This document shows, piece after piece, positions 43,302 through 55,568 of a DNA stretch of 64,000 nt. The stretch covers positions 1 to 64,000 of the forward strand of contig NW_020290028.1 in assembly GCF_003144195.1 (NCBI RefSeq), read 5' to 3'. Origin of the DNA: Ceraceosorus guamensis (taxonomy: Eukaryota; Basidiomycota; Exobasidiomycetes; Ceraceosorales; Ceraceosoraceae). The notes beneath the pieces are model-generated. The model ran no database searches, was not told where the DNA came from, and saw only the letters and a list, made by a program, of their open reading frames with translations. The number at the start of each line of letters is the position of its first letter. Position 1 is the first letter of the stretch. Both the position numbers and the translations under genes were made by a program.

Positions 43302-44610
43302 TCACCGCTTGGACATGACGAACAAATAGTAGGGGAACGTTCCTGCAGTGCTTTCAAGAGTTTTGACCTCCAGGTCCCACCCAGGCCGACTGAGGTAAGG
43401 CGTTCTGAAGTGAGGCTGCGCAAAAGTGAGGTAGATGAATTTGCCCGTGGCTGGTTTGAGAAGGCTGGGAAAAAAAAAAAAAAGAAATCGTACGTTGGCA
43501 AGGAAATCAGCAAACGTTCCTGGCTTCAACACCACTGTTTTCGTTTGTCGCACGAGCCTTCGCAAGACGCACCTCATTACGCCATCCACTTCCAGCGCCA
43601 CATTTCTCCTGACCTCGGGCGAAGGATCCCAAACGCTCTCTCCAGGCCCGGTGGCCATCAAAGCATCCAAAGTGGCTGGATACGTGATCGCTGCTGTTTG
43701 AGCTTCCGAAGATCGACAGGGCATCAAGAACGGGCTACGTCTCACCTTTGTCGATGACGATGTCCCAGCTGCCGATTCCGCCCAGTTCGGAAGCTCGAGA
43801 AGCTAGGTCACGCACGTCCATGACCATCCACTGCGTCTCTGGCTGTCGCGCTCTCATTCGCTCGACCAGCACGGTACTAAAGTCGATGTCTGTGTGCTCG
43901 CAGCCGAGGCGAATCAGGAGCGGCCTGCGCCAAGGTCCGACGTCGCATACACGCACTGGTAATATCTTTGAATCCATCCACATACATATCCTTGCTCAAA
44001 GTCGAGTTTCCAGTACCGAGCATCAGAATGCGACTGCTCTGATCAGGAATTAGAGTTCTAAAGACATCTCTGCGCGCGATGCACTATGCGTCAATATGCC
44101 GTGCAGTAGGTGCGCTGACCGCAGAGAGGTGCAGACAAGGGGACAGAGTCGACTCACTTGACTTCATCTGCCAAAGGCGCGAGATCGCCGACAGACTCGA
44201 GGTACTCAGCGCTCAAATGTCCCTTTTCGAAACTGCGGCAGCATGCCATCCGCTCACCGTACTTTTTGAACCTGTGGCAGATGATGCGACGACAAGGTTT
44301 CGGTCATGGTGAGCAAAATGCAAATCAGCAGCGACGCCAGGCTCGCTCCCGCAATTCGCGCACCAGTCAAAGTCCTCATCGCCTGTACGTGGCAAAGACG
44401 CGCGAAAGGATGATCGCTCAGCTCAAAGTGCTCGATGGAGGCTGATGAGCGCGATGACCGCTTGCTTCAAGATGACCGCTCACCCTCCAGAGCGTACCTC
44501 TTGTCCCAATACGCCCTCGTCTGAAAATCCGCATTATTTTCAGGCTCTGTTCTTGCTTTGGAGCTTGGTCTTTGTGGAAGGTTCGATGGCCCTGCCTCGG
44601 TGTCCGACAT
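43302..44610 (-). CDS. Class I SAM-dependent methyltransferase, EEF1AKMT4/METTL13-like
   Basis: Likely protein-lysine methyltransferase of the family that modifies elongation factor 1A; cytosolic. Seven exons fit in phase to 268 residues: 44610-44484, 44382-44364, 44271-44158, 44036-43957, 43889-43746, 43675-43516 and 43464-43302. Family motifs follow in order: RAYWDKRYALEG, DFDWFKKYGERM, the SAM-binding RILMLGTGNSTLSKDMY, ITNIDFSTVLVERM, WMVMDVRDL, WDIVIDKATLDAL, GKFIYLTFAQPHFR and the C-terminal GTFPYYLFVMSK. Exon 2 is only 19 bases. The last junction (donor GTTTGC at 43515) is the least certain: it leaves a KPGT-LLKPATGKF duplication that relatives lack. The island ends just left of it. 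Confidence 0.88.
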
Positions 44611-45386
44611 CTTTCGCGGCTTCCTGCGATATGGGCCCTTGCTGAATTCGTGACTCCTGACTCCAAGCCTCTCGCTAGTTGAGAGCGCCTTCTCGCTTTC
44701 GCGCGTGTCTTCCCTGTCAAGTTCCCACGCCCGCGATGGATGTGGTAGCTATACAGACAGACAAAAAGTCAATCACAATGAAGTTATTGCTGCAGCCAGC
44801 CCAGGCCGGCCAACGCGATTTCAATCACAAAAAGATCCGCGGCCATATGCGCGCGGGAAAGCGCACGCAGCATGCATGCCAAAGAAGCAATTACGAAAAA
44901 CGATTCAGCTGCATGGAAATGCGCGCACGGAACTCTGAAGGCGCGCACAGACAGACTTGCATGGAACGAGAAGTTGCATCGAATGCGACTGTTAGAGCTT
45001 GCTTGCAACTCGTCATCAGCTCTTCGATGAAGCAGCGGAATCAGAAGCATGCCCCGTCCCCGTGCCTTCACACTTGACGCAAACGGCCCTTCTCAAAGAT
45101 GATCAATCGAAGAAAGTCGTGGGCAGTGCGCGGCCATGCAGATGGGCCCAGCTTACATCAAGCCATTCGACGATTCTGATACCAAAGAAGCCGTGACATG
45201 CGATGGTACTCTCAACAAACTTGGACATGCAGTCGTCCAAGGCCGCCACAGCCTTGCTTTCGAAGACGCAACATCCAGGCAAATTGCGCTTCGGTGTTTG
45301 TACTGCTGCTCGCTGCGATCGCCTCGCATATAGGAACAGCATCTGCGAACGATGGAGCTAAGCTCGATCCCTACTCTGGGGGCCGC
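44611..45386. other. Intergenic
   Basis: About 0.8 kb between the methyltransferase start and the SRRM1-like gene's 3' end. A plus-strand frame from 45198 has a hydrophobic stretch (CASVFVLLLAAIASHIGTAS) but runs antisense into the RS domain; not called. Confidence 0.45.
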
Positions 45387-46965
45387 TCAGTCCCACCGGC
45401 TCTTCTTGCCTTTCGCTCCAGCGTAAGAGGTCTCCTCTTTCTCCTGCCTCGTCTTGCCGTGCCTACGGTCCCTACTCCTCTCCCTCACCGGACTCCTACT
45501 CATGCTCCTGCTGCTCTCTCCACGTGTTTCCGGGCCGCGCTCCGACCTTCTCGATAACCTTCGCGGCGGAGAAAGGCTATATGTTGGGCTTCTCCTCCTT
45601 CTGTAGACTGGCGAGCTTGACGAGTCTGCGTGGTGTCTTCTTGGAGTGACCGAGTCATCTTTCCTTGGCGCACGTCGTGGCGATCTAGACCTTGACCGCG
45701 TCCTCGATCGTCGTCTGCTTGACCGGTCGTGTCTGCCCGAGTGCGATCTTCGCCTATCGTATTCAGGCGTGACGGACATGGATCTAGATCTGGATCTCGG
45801 TCGATCGTACGATCTGCGACCATCTCTGTGTCGCGGTGGGCTGAAAGATCTTTCTCTTCCTCTCGACTCGTACCGTTCGGGCTTGTCACGAGACCTGTGC
45901 TCCCTCGCGTAAGATCGGCCACTGGATGAGTCATCATGGTAGCCCGACCAGCCTCTGGGCTCATCACGCCAAGATCGTCCTTCGTCCCTCGCAAGTCCGT
46001 CCCACCTCGAACGAGATCTTCGATCGCTCGCACCCGGTTCTGGCGGTCCCTGTCGAACTGACTCAACATTACCTCGAGCTCGCGCACCCTGCAGGAAGGT
46101 TTTGTCGAAGCTTCAAGGATGAGCGCACAAAGCGCATACATGTATGCCAGCAAAGCGAGACGCTGAAACAGCCACTCACCCAGCCGCTGTCTCGCACTTT
46201 CTCAGTCAGGTTTCCAGACTTGTCCTTGAACGAGGCGGGGCCAACTCTTCGATCATGATCCCTGGCCGAGCCCCTGCCTCCACCTCTGCCACGTCCTGCA
46301 GCACCTGTCAATCCAGCTCTGGATAGAGCTTGAGCATCTGCAGCCCTCGCCTGAGCGAGCTCCGCCTTCTTTTGCTGTACCAGAGCGGACGGAATACCTC
46401 CGATGGAAGCTTGTGCATCCAGCAGGAGGTCCCAAAGAGAGGCCATGAATTCGGGCGTCTTGGACTCTAGAAAGCCTGTCAATGAAAGCTGAAGCTTCTT
46501 CGGGTCTGGAATCTGCAACAGGTCCGTCGCAGAGAAGACGGATCAGAGCACAAGTCACGAATCAGCTGCCATATGATCCTGAAACCGCTTGAGAATGATG
46601 GCGAGCCTGATTAGCATGCGAGTTCCACCTTGAAGCCTTGCTAGCGGCTCGACGGAGAGATGCGCTATCTGCGCGCAGAAGGAACAGCCAATCTTCCTCA
46701 CACTCACCTTTTCCTCTGTATTCTCCAGCATCCCCATGGCGTATTCCGCGACGACATCATCATCGAAGCCCAACAGCTCCTTCGTCTTATCCTCGACCCA
46801 AGGTCTGATCACTTCCAAATTGACCTTTCTCAGATCCACTTTTTGAGCAAAAGAAGCCGGAAATTTGCCTTGCGATTGAAGCAGAGAGATAGCTTTTTGC
46901 TCCTTGCCTGCAAAGCGCGCATCGGCGTGAGAGGCGGAGATGCCTCGATAACCCGAGTCGCCCAT
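45387..46965 (-). CDS. PWI-domain splicing coactivator, SRRM1/SRm160-like
   Basis: Nuclear splicing and exon-junction factor that binds nucleic acid through its PWI domain. Exons 46965-46708, 46512-46180 and 46088-45387 join in phase 0 to 430 residues. The N-terminus matches the family closely: GYRGISASHADARF, VDLRKVNLEVIRPWVEDK (the PWI signature as RPWV), LLGFDDDVVAEYAMGML, then LSLTGFLESKTPEFM and IGGIPSALVQQKKAEL. An Arg/Gly patch (GRGRGGGRG) follows and the last 230 residues are RS-rich (SRTRSRSRSPRR, RSMSRSPVRERSRDRR). It is shorter than animal SRRM1 but typical for fungi. Confidence 0.9.
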
Positions 46966-47414
46966 ACTCTGGCAAGAGCAACGAGCGCTTGTAGGCGCTT
47001 TCCGGATCGAGCAGCAAGGCGAGCGATGTTCGCTTTCGGACGATGATTTGGCTTCGGGATGGCTGTGATGGTAGTGACAGTGACAAGTCATGAATACATT
47101 CAGCCAAAGTCGTGAGCTCCGAGCTGTGAAGTCACGAGTATGAGAAAGCTCCGCGGTGCACGGAGCGCCCGCGTACACTTTCGCATAAGAATCAAAAATT
47201 CAAGATTCACGATTTGTGCTGATGATCAACTGATGAAGTGCGCGGCCGACAGCCTCTAGTGCACGTCACGTGTACCGAGCGCCATGCCAACACGCACTGC
47301 CCAAAGTCGCGAGTCAAGAGTCAAGAGTCAACGGTCGAATCTTGAATCGCAAATCACAATTGTGAATGGTGAATCTTGAATTGATGAATGTGTGAATCAA
47401 CCTCGACTCACGCA
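46966..47414. other. Intergenic, dense in AATCACGAAT-type words
   Basis: Between 47170 and 47400 the sequence is largely made of short words such as ATTCAAGATTCACGATT, AATCACAATTGTGAATGG and AGTCAAGAGTCAA. No gene. This is the strongest cluster of the intergenic words in the window. Confidence 0.6.
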
Positions 47415-47859
47415 TCACTCCTCAGATTCGGCACTTTCCCCTCTTGACTCGACCAATTCAATGACTATGGGCGCACGACTTCCGAATCCCCGAATGGCGC
47501 CAAAGGGTCCCACACTCGCTAGGCGTGAGATATCAGCGTCAAGACCAGCTGGTTGGTCCCCCCCCAAAACAAAGGCATGCCTGACCTTGCACCCCTGAAG
47601 GAGGAAAGCGCGCAGCCATTGTTCACACTGAGGCGTGATTGAGCTCAAGTTTCTGCTCATTTCGCTCGATGGAGGTCTCTAGTCGCCGTTAGCCCTCAAG
47701 TGTGGAAGATGAACCCCGGCCTTTGTAAACATGCTTGCTTACCGCGTTGCCTGTACCCTTCGCCCGAGCTGAGCAGGCCAGGGCACACTCTGCACTGGAC
47801 ATCGCCACGACGACTTCCGTGGCAGAGCTGGGCTTTGCCTTGGTCCCATCGCACATCAT
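47415..47859 (-). CDS. Small unknown protein
   Basis: Exons 47859-47743 and 47678-47415 join in phase 0 (GTAAGC...GACTAG) to 126 residues. Exon 1 reads MCDGTKAKPSSATEVVVAM then a short Cys-containing segment; exon 2 has PQCEQWLRAFLLQGCKVR, FVLGGDQPAGLDADIS and an acidic end ESRGESAESEE. No signal peptide or membrane segment. I do not recognise the family; composition and clean splicing support a real gene. The start could lie further upstream in the same open frame. Confidence 0.45.
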
Positions 47860-48071
47860 ACTTGCTCTTGCGTGAGCAACGAGGCGGAATGAACGCGCCT
47901 TCTCTAGTAGCGCAGGCCGACGCCTGCTCAAAGACTAAATCTGCATACAGATTGTGTGACGTTTATGCATTGCGGATCACCAGAGTGAGCGAGGTACACG
48001 AAACGAGGGCGAAATGCGTGAGCGTGATTGGAGAGAATGGGAGCTGCAAAGCGCGAGCGGTGTGATCCACC

Positions 48072-49209
48072 TCAAGCCTGAGCATCGGCGACAACGGGAG
48101 CCTGGGCGGTGTGCTTAGGAGGACCAAAAGCCATCTCGTCCTTGATGGCTGCAATGGCCCTGGCAGGGTTAAGACCCTTGGGGCAAGTCTTTGTGCAGTT
48201 CAGAATGGTGTGGCACCTGTAAAGACTGAAGCTGTTCTCCAACTTTTCCAACCTTTGTTGCTTGTTCTGGTCGCGCGAGTCATTGAGCCATCTGAAAGAT
48301 TGCATGAGCACTGCGGGACCCAAATACTCGTCCTGGTTCCACCAGTAAGAGGGGCAGGATGTCGAGCAGCAGGCGCAGAGGATGCACTCGTAAAGTCCAT
48401 CCAGGCGTCGACGCTCTTCGGGAGACTGCAAATGCTCCTTGCCATTGCTAGGCAGGGGCGCCTTGAGGAAAGGCTCGATGCTGCGGTATTGCTTGTAGAA
48501 CTGTGTGAGGTCCGGTACCAAGTCCTTGACGACGTACACTGTTGAGGAAAGGGAAGCGCGATTGAGAAGGGCCGGACCTCTCAGAGACAGCATGACGCCA
48601 ATGCTGACTCACTGTGTGGCAAAGGGTAAATCTTGCTCTCTCCCGCCTTCTCGATACGGCAGAGACAAGCCAATGTGTTGACACCGTCAATGTTCATGGC
48701 GCAGCTACCGCAGATCCCCTCTCGGCATGAACGTCTGAACGTCAAAGAAGGGTCCACCTCGTTCTTGATCTTGATCAGCAAGTCCAGAACCATAGGGCCG
48801 CAAGCGTTCAAGTCGACCTTGTAGGTCTGCAAGTGTGGTTTGGATGCAGGCTCCTCGGGATTCTGTGTATGAAGACGGATCCACAGTCAGTCATCAAGCG
48901 CTTGAATCACGCTACAAGCACTCGTAGCTTGCAGAGAGCCGAGCGTTGCGGCAATGGCTGCACGCCCAGCGCCCCGCCCCGCGTGAATGCGCCGCGTATG
49001 ACACTCACCCATCGGTAGATGGAGACATCTTTGTAATGAGGCTGCTTTCCCTTAGCCCCTTGGTCGGAAACGCTGGCTTGCTCCTGGGCAGGTGTGGCGA
49101 GCGCACGGGGAGCAGTTGTGGAGATAGAGCGAAGCACGGCCGAGCTGGTGCTGGCTACCGTTGAGCGGCTGCCCAAGCCTCGGAGAGATGTGCCCGCGAG
49201 AAAGGACAT
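48072..49209 (-). CDS. SDH2: Succinate dehydrogenase iron-sulfur subunit, mitochondrial
   Basis: Complex II subunit passing electrons from the flavoprotein to ubiquinone, in the mitochondrial inner membrane. Exons 49209-49009, 48862-48613 and 48538-48072 join in phase to 305 residues. The first 45 residues are a Ser/Arg/Thr-rich mitochondrial presequence. Cluster ligands are all present: [15 protein letters not shown] (2Fe-2S), [16 protein letters not shown] (4Fe-4S) and [17 protein letters not shown] (3Fe-4S). The His after the first Cys of the last motif, changed in carboxin-resistant smut mutants, is intact here. [14 protein letters not shown] confirms the exon 2-3 junction. Confidence 0.97.
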
Positions 49210-49571
49210 GTTGGCGGAGATGTGTAAAGCTGGCGACTGCTGTGCTTGTGCGACGTTTTAGCACTGAGAAGTTGGGCGCAGTGCAAATCGTGAGTGATGG
49301 TGCTTAAAGGGTATGTTGGATCGCTGTATGGTGTGAGAAGCAGTTGCACACGGCGAGGAGGACGCGCCGCTGCTTGCTTAATAACCACTTCAGACCAAGA
49401 AGCGCAGAAGGGCGCGCGGAAAGTGCCGGCTGGGGCGCGTCGAGCTGGATGAGAGGCCCGGGCCTTCTAGCTGTGCTGTAAGCCCTCGCGTCTGATTCGC
49501 TGCCCCGCACTCACAACAGATTCCTCTCGCTTTCGCGCGGTCTCCCCTTAGCGCCACCCTGCCCATCTCGT

Positions 49572-49602
<31 letters not shown>

Positions 49603-50069
49603 TCACCGCGAAGCCCGCCGCGCATGCACCAGCATGAGTGCAGCAGCAGTCGTGAGTATAATAAGCCATGGCATGCATCAGCAGGAAATTAAGCGCGAAG
49701 GCTCCGCGTACGCGCGCTGCAAGAATCCCGCCACCGCCGCGCGCGAAGGCTTTCCATGCTTTTGAGGCAACCATGCGGTCGCGCCACACGTGGCCATGCA
49801 AAGCCTAATAATCGAGAATCGTGATATCACCAGCCACGCCGATCCATCGCGGTGAGGCTCTCGGCCGATTGAGCGCGCAGGAACATGGTTCATCACGTGC
49901 TGATACTTTTTTCTGAACGTCAAGCCCGCCGCCTCGTTCTTGCTTCTCGAGCATCGCGCGCAACGCTCGCCGAATTCGCACGCTTACCCGACGCTCCCTA
50001 CTCCGCCATTCTACAAATCAATCCGCTCCTGTGCTGGCAGGGAAAGAGGGCAGCATCAGAGGTCTCGAG
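49210..50069. other. Divergent promoter region with a CAG microsatellite
   Basis: About 0.86 kb between SDH2 and YTM1, which diverge and should share it. (CAG)10 lies at 49572-49601. No other gene seen. Confidence 0.6.
49572..49601. repeat. (CAG)10 microsatellite
   Basis: Ten uninterrupted CAG units in the SDH2-YTM1 intergenic region; not in a supported reading frame. Confidence 0.9.
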
Positions 50070-51906
50070 ATGTCTACGACGTACACGGAGACGAGCGCAG
50101 CCGCAGGACCAAGCGGGCGACCGGCTGCCTCGAGCAGACAAATTCCCATCGTCCTCACAACGACTCTTGGTGGTCTACAAATTCCACAGCAGCCGTACTT
50201 GGTACCCACAACTTGGAAACGAACTCACCTCTCCAGTCTAGTCAATAGGCTACTGAGTTCCAACAGAGAAGCGGGGGATGTTGTATCTGCAACGGCTGCA
50301 AGCATCCCATTCGACTTCATCGTCAGATCTACGGGCGAGATTTTGAGGAGCAGCGTGCAGGACTGGCTGGATGCGAATGGTAGGACAGAGGAAGAGACGC
50401 TCGAGCTGGAGTACATCCGTAGCACACTACCACCGCGCTTTACAGCTGCATTTGAGCAGGATGATTGGATTTCTTGTGTCGATGCGAGTCGGGACGGGTG
50501 AGTGACGTGTCCTGGCGATCCTGCAGATGGACATGCTGCTTCATCGAGCAGACAGCTCAGACTCTCCCGCCTTCACACATCCCAGGTTATTTTTGACAAG
50601 CTCGTACGACGGAACGTTGCGCCTCTTTGGTGAAAGTTGCATCTCGGCACTGATGAATCATAGGATACCCTCTGGTGTTGCCGGTCTTGGGTTGACAGGA
50701 GCCCGCTTCGTCGTCTCCCACCCTGCCTCGTCTAGCGCTCAAATCTTGGCGAGCGGCATGGACGGGAAAGTCCATCTTTTGGTTATCTCTCTGCCAACAA
50801 GTACCGAGGTGGTTGAGGGACAAGTTTCATCACCTCAGCTGATCGCTAGTGGTGTCACTTCGAGCTCTTTGGGTCAGTCACCTATCTCCTGCCTGAATGT
50901 GGCGCCCTCACAGGACGTGGCGAGCTGGAAGGCCTTGACGGGCGCGTGGGACGGCAGTGTGTCGTTTTGGGATTCGACTTCTCTCGTCGATGCGCCAAGC
51001 ACTTCCATCGAGCTTCAGTCCAAGAAGAGACGAAAAGCTGAGAAGGGGTCTATAGCTGCTGGAGAGAACGTGGAGCACACTGGCAAGATTCTGAAGTCCA
51101 AAGCTACGTTGTGGCACGCCGCGCCGAACCCCGCTCCGCCCAGCAATTTACCGCCTGCAATCGCATCCAGCGCCCCCTCGGCTATGCCGAGCTCAAATGC
51201 GCGCGTCGGTGGAGTAGCTTTCGACAAGAACAGGGAAGGCTTCGCGTACTCTGCGGGGTGGAACGGGTCAGTCAGAGAGTGGGATCTGGAAATTGGAGCT
51301 GCGGTAGGACAAAAGGTGAGTCGCTCGAGCGCTACCCTCTGACCTGTCTTTTGGTGGAATCTCATCGATGTCCACTTGTCCTTTTGCTGGCAGACATGCG
51401 ATAGACCCATCCTGTCCATGACGCACCTTGCACCTTCTGGTAGCACGGCAGGTCTGCTGACGGGTCACATGGATCGAAGCATAGCGCTATGGGATCCGAG
51501 AAGTGGTGCGTCGTACTTGATTTGGCTAGCCCTGCACTCTGTCTGAACTTACACGTTTCTGTCGACTCGCCTACCTTCAGCTTCGTTGTCTGCGCTCAGC
51601 GTCAACATCGCTGGCGCGGCCGCAGGGCCGATTTCAGCTTTATCTTCGCATCCTACGTCCCCACATTTGTTTGCCGCAGGCTCCCACGATGGCGCTCTGA
51701 AGTTGTGGGACATACGAAGTCCCAAGAGCGCGCTATTCAGCCTCAAGACCTCTTTGGGTGCAGCGCCGGGACAAGAAAATTTGACAAAGGTCCTCACAGT
51801 GGATTGGGACAGGTCAGGTCAGGTGTTGGTCTGCGGTGGCGAGGATAAGAAGTTGACGGTACACCGAGGCGAGGGAATTGGGAGAAACGATCTTGCAAAG
51901 CAGTAA
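50070..51906 (+). CDS. YTM1: Ribosome biogenesis WD-repeat protein Ytm1/WDR12
   Basis: Member of the nucleolar Nop7-Erb1-Ytm1 complex needed for 60S subunit maturation and removed by the AAA ATPase Rea1. Exons 50070-50497, 50586-51315, 51394-51505 and 51581-51906 join in phase to 531 residues. The N-terminal ubiquitin-like domain spans about residues 25-70 (LQIPQQPYLVPTTWKR, LSSLVNRLL). WD repeats follow: LTSSYDGTLRLFG, LTGAWDGSVSFWD, YSAGWNGSVREWDLE, LLTGHMDRSIALWDPRS, FAAGSHDGALKLWDIRS and VCGGEDKKLTVHRG. A low-complexity insert (KKRRKAEKG) interrupts the propeller, as in other fungi. The start at 50070 is the first ATG after the SDH2-YTM1 promoter region. Confidence 0.95.
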
Positions 51907-52456
51907 AGGCGGTCTGGCGTGCTCGACCAGCATGCTACTATTGTTGCAGAGATGCTTGGTATAATGGCATGGCTACGCGACTGCGTCGACTGACTCTATA
52001 CGTAGGGTGCATGCGTAGCTCGCCGTCTTCTCATCTCTTTGCAAAAGTCCTCGGAAGCGACTGCTCAGCTGTTTGACTTGAGCCAAGATCTACATGTCCA
52101 TGGATATGAGTCGACTGCGACTTGCCCGATCGAGACTGGCCAAAAGCTTCTCTCTTGCAATTCAACTTGTGAATGAACATGACGTCGTGATGACCTGTGA
52201 GCAAGGATGCAGTAGCTCCGTCTCCAGACGGAGGCCTTCGACGCGTAGCGCGCCTCGGCGTAAAGTTTGATGGGCGGAGTGTTTCGAGCGCGTGAGCAAA
52301 CGCGTGCTTGTTGTGTTGCGGCGCACTGCCGCCTTGCAACCTTTGCGTTGGCACAGCTCGCGCTGAACAGAAGTCACGAGGCCTTTAGAGGGTGAGTCCC
52401 GCTTCTCAATCCCCTTCATCACGACACCCTCGCCGCCTTGTGCAGGTCTGTCAGCG
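51907..52456. other. Intergenic
   Basis: About 0.55 kb between YTM1 and the next plus-strand gene. No gene or repeat seen. Confidence 0.55.
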
Positions 52457-54623
52457 ATGATGTTCTCACAGCAATCCAGCAGCTCTCTTTCCTCTGAAGA
52501 GCAAGAGCTATCACAAACTCCTCGCCCCTCTCCTCGGCGCAAAGACCCTGCCCGAAAACGATTGCAATCTTTCAACTCGAACGCTTCGCCTTCATCTTCT
52601 GCCGCTCAAAGCTTGAAGCTTCCAGCCTCCAGTCCGCTCACTGAGCTTACTCAGAGCACACAAGAAAAGCCTCGGCGGGGTTTGAAGCGCATACAAGCGG
52701 GTGTGACGACTTGTTGGAGCAGCAGAGAGTTGCCTAAACACGCGGCTGCTTTGTTCGATGATGCTGTAGCGGAGGAGCAGCATGACGCTGCGCTGCAGTA
52801 CCTCAAGTCCCTACAGACTCCCATTTGGCAACCTTGCACGCGACACATCACCTATCTGCTGGATCTATCGCTCAGAGGTCTGGAAGAAGGACGAGCAGAG
52901 ATCAAGTCTGGAATGCCCGTTAATCCCGCCAATCTCAAGCTGGACGCTGCAGTCGTTCAAAGCGACGAGAGTGTGCTTGAAGCTACTGCTTTGTTGAGAC
53001 AGATTGCGATTCGACATGGATCTTCATCAGTGCTCAAGGTTTTCCCGGCCAGGACGGGAATGCATGAAGAGACGGAAGAGGAAGGGTCGGCATTCGAGAC
53101 TCCGAAGAACTTGCGAGGCGCGAATAACATCTGGAGCGTCGTCAAGGCGGCTGGGCCTCGATGTAAGACGGCAGAAGAGCATGACAGCAAGCGCCTGAAG
53201 ACCGATCGCCACGCTGACGCCCATGATCTGAAGATGGAAGCGGTCTGGAGGAATGCTCGATTGATGTTGGATTTGTGGCGCTTGGAACGCTCAGAAGCGC
53301 TATCTGCATCCTCATCAAGCGCTCGCGATGACGACCGTGCGGCAAGCGCTTTACATCTCTCGCGCCAATTTCCGCTGCAAAAAGCCCCGTCACGCTCTAG
53401 CCGACCGCGATTGGACGTTGACGAGGGATGCGAAGAGGTCGGCGATGCGCTGGATTTCGTCATGAATGGACTGGCCGACGATCCGCCGGGAGATTTGCAG
53501 ATCGGAAAAGTGGGCACCAGCGAGGAGGCTCGGCTCGAAATTTCTGTTGGGATGCTGGACGAGGTGCGTGAGGGTCTGTGGACCGCGCTAGTGGATTACA
53601 TACAAGCTTACCCCTTTGATCGTTTAGCTCTTTCATCTCGCCCATCACAGAGTGCTTTCGAAGTCGGCCCTTGTTCGAGGCATTGCGCAGCGCTTAGAGA
53701 TGGTGTCAATTAGGGGCATTCGATTCATTCACGAAGTGAGCTGTCCCGCATTTATGCATCGATTTTCCGTCCAGCCGGACCTCATCATGTGACCTTGCTG
53801 CTTGTCACAGTACCTCGTCCGGTCCGAGGAGTCAGCGGTGCCGCTTGCTCTTGCCTTTGCTCAACATTTGCACAGTGAAAGCTACGAAAGAGGAGAGAAT
53901 TGGCCAAGCGCTAGCGCGAGGCAAAGTCAAAAGGCACAATCGAGTATGATCGATGATCTCGTCTCACGACTGCCTGACAGTCATGACGACCTGCTCTACA
54001 TAGATCCAGGAGAGCCTCTACTAGATCTGCATCTCACTCGCGGGATCATTGACGAAGTCGAAACTGCGAAAGGCAAGTTGCGGAAGGAGCTGCGAGCGCT
54101 CGAAGATCGTTGGACCGAGGATGTAGATGAGGAAGACGAGGAAGACAAGCAAAGGCGACCGGTCAGACGCACGTTCAAAAAGCCAGAGGACACATTCTGG
54201 TCTTCGGGTGAAGAAGGGCGGAGAGCTATAGTTATCACATTGTGGATGAGACTTGCAGAGTTGCAAGCCTATCTCAGGAACGGCCACATCTTCGCCTTCC
54301 TTCACACCGTTTTGAGAGCGCAACTCGACACGAGCACGAACGATGCCAAGCGAAAGCGTTTGGCGGCGCTCTGCCGCACTTTGGTCGAGACACTAAACGC
54401 TGGAGCAAAAAGCACGGCCAGGCGTGCGAAGGCCATTCAGCAAGACATGGACCACTTGCAAGCTAGCAGGAAGCCCAAGCAAGGAGGTCACTCATCCCCA
54501 GAGACGGTAGAGATCGAAAAGATTGTATGCCGTATCAAGGAAGCTTCCGCCGCACTGAATAGTCTTGCGTTTGCTGGCAGGACGTTGAACGAGCTTCGTC
54601 AAGCGACACCCGACGAGCGTTAG
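52457..54623 (+). CDS. Unknown conserved-looking protein, probably nuclear
   Basis: Exons 52457-53563, 53664-53735 and 53811-54623 join in phase 0 to 663 residues. Intron 1 ends at an unusual CGAAG; a better pyrimidine tract ends at CACAG 13 bases earlier but is out of phase, so that acceptor is uncertain. The N-terminus is Ser/Pro-rich and basic (SPRRKDPARKRLQ). The middle has helical blocks (FDDAVAEEQHDAALQYLKSL), the third exon RTFKKPEDTFWSSGEEGRR, an acidic run DEEDEEDK and further helices. No signal peptide, membrane segment or family I recognise. Helical content and charged tracts suggest a chromatin or nuclear scaffold protein, which is only a guess. Confidence 0.7.
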
Positions 54624-55568
54624 GCTATTGCATCGCACGCTGTCAGATTTTGTACTCTGAAATCAATGACATGGGTATCCGCGATGCGCCATATGCCCCG
54701 CCTTTTGACAAACGGAGCTGCACTTGTGGCTCGTGGGTGGTCAGTGGCCAACAGTCGAAAGCGACGCAAAGGTCGAAGGCTCGAGGCTTGGTGCGCATTG
54801 GACAATCGCGTCCTGACGTTCAGGTGGGCTGCACAGGCGAGCTCAGGTGAGTGTGATTAGTGCGAAATGTCCATTCGAGCCATGTTGGTCGATCAGTCGG
54901 CCGGGCTGCACTTGAGTATTTCCTGAGAGATGCGTCGTGCGTCTTGGGCTGATTTGTAAAACAAGCAAGGCGAACGCGGAGCTCACACCAGGCTCTTGAC
55001 CCACAAAGTCGTGACTTTGGACTTGTGACTTCGGACTCAAGACTTGGACTCGAGGACTCTTGACTCTGAGGGGCTTTGGGAGCAACAAAGGGTCACGTGA
55101 TGTGATGTGGAAACGTGCTGGAAGGCGCGTGCATTCGTGATTCTTGATTCACGATCGGTTCCTAGCTGAACTCACCACTGATCAAGACCCCGCGATGCAC
55201 GATTCGTGATTCAGTGAGTCAAATGTGCCCGCGGCTCTCTCCACACAAATGCGAGACTTAAGGGCTCCGGTCCACTCACGACTTCGCTCTAGACTCTTGA
55301 CTCGACATTTACGATCCGACCTCACAAACTTTACCCTCGTATAGCCTCGCAAGGCCATCCTTTGATCGAGACATCGATCAGGCCCCATCTACGCATCCAT
55401 CAGCTAACGTGCACGAACGAATTCCTCTTCGCGCAAGCATCGAACCGCGGGGGCATACATTTGTTTTCGCAGATACAAAAAGCAAACCTCTGAACTGGAA
55501 GCGGCAGCTTGCAAAAGTCCTGCACGCGAACAAATATCGATCCTCGGCTGCGCTTTTGATGCGTCACC
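54624..55568. other. Intergenic, rich in GACTCTTGACTC and ATTCGTGATT words
   Basis: About 0.95 kb. From 55000 to 55220 the sequence is mostly variants of GTGACTT, GGACTC, TCTTGACTC and CGTGATTCTTGATTCACG. No gene seen. Confidence 0.55.

Noticed and set aside
45198-45557. Signal-peptide-like frame on the plus strand
   Set aside because: Its second half is antisense to the SRRM1 RS domain and only the first 60 codons look like protein.
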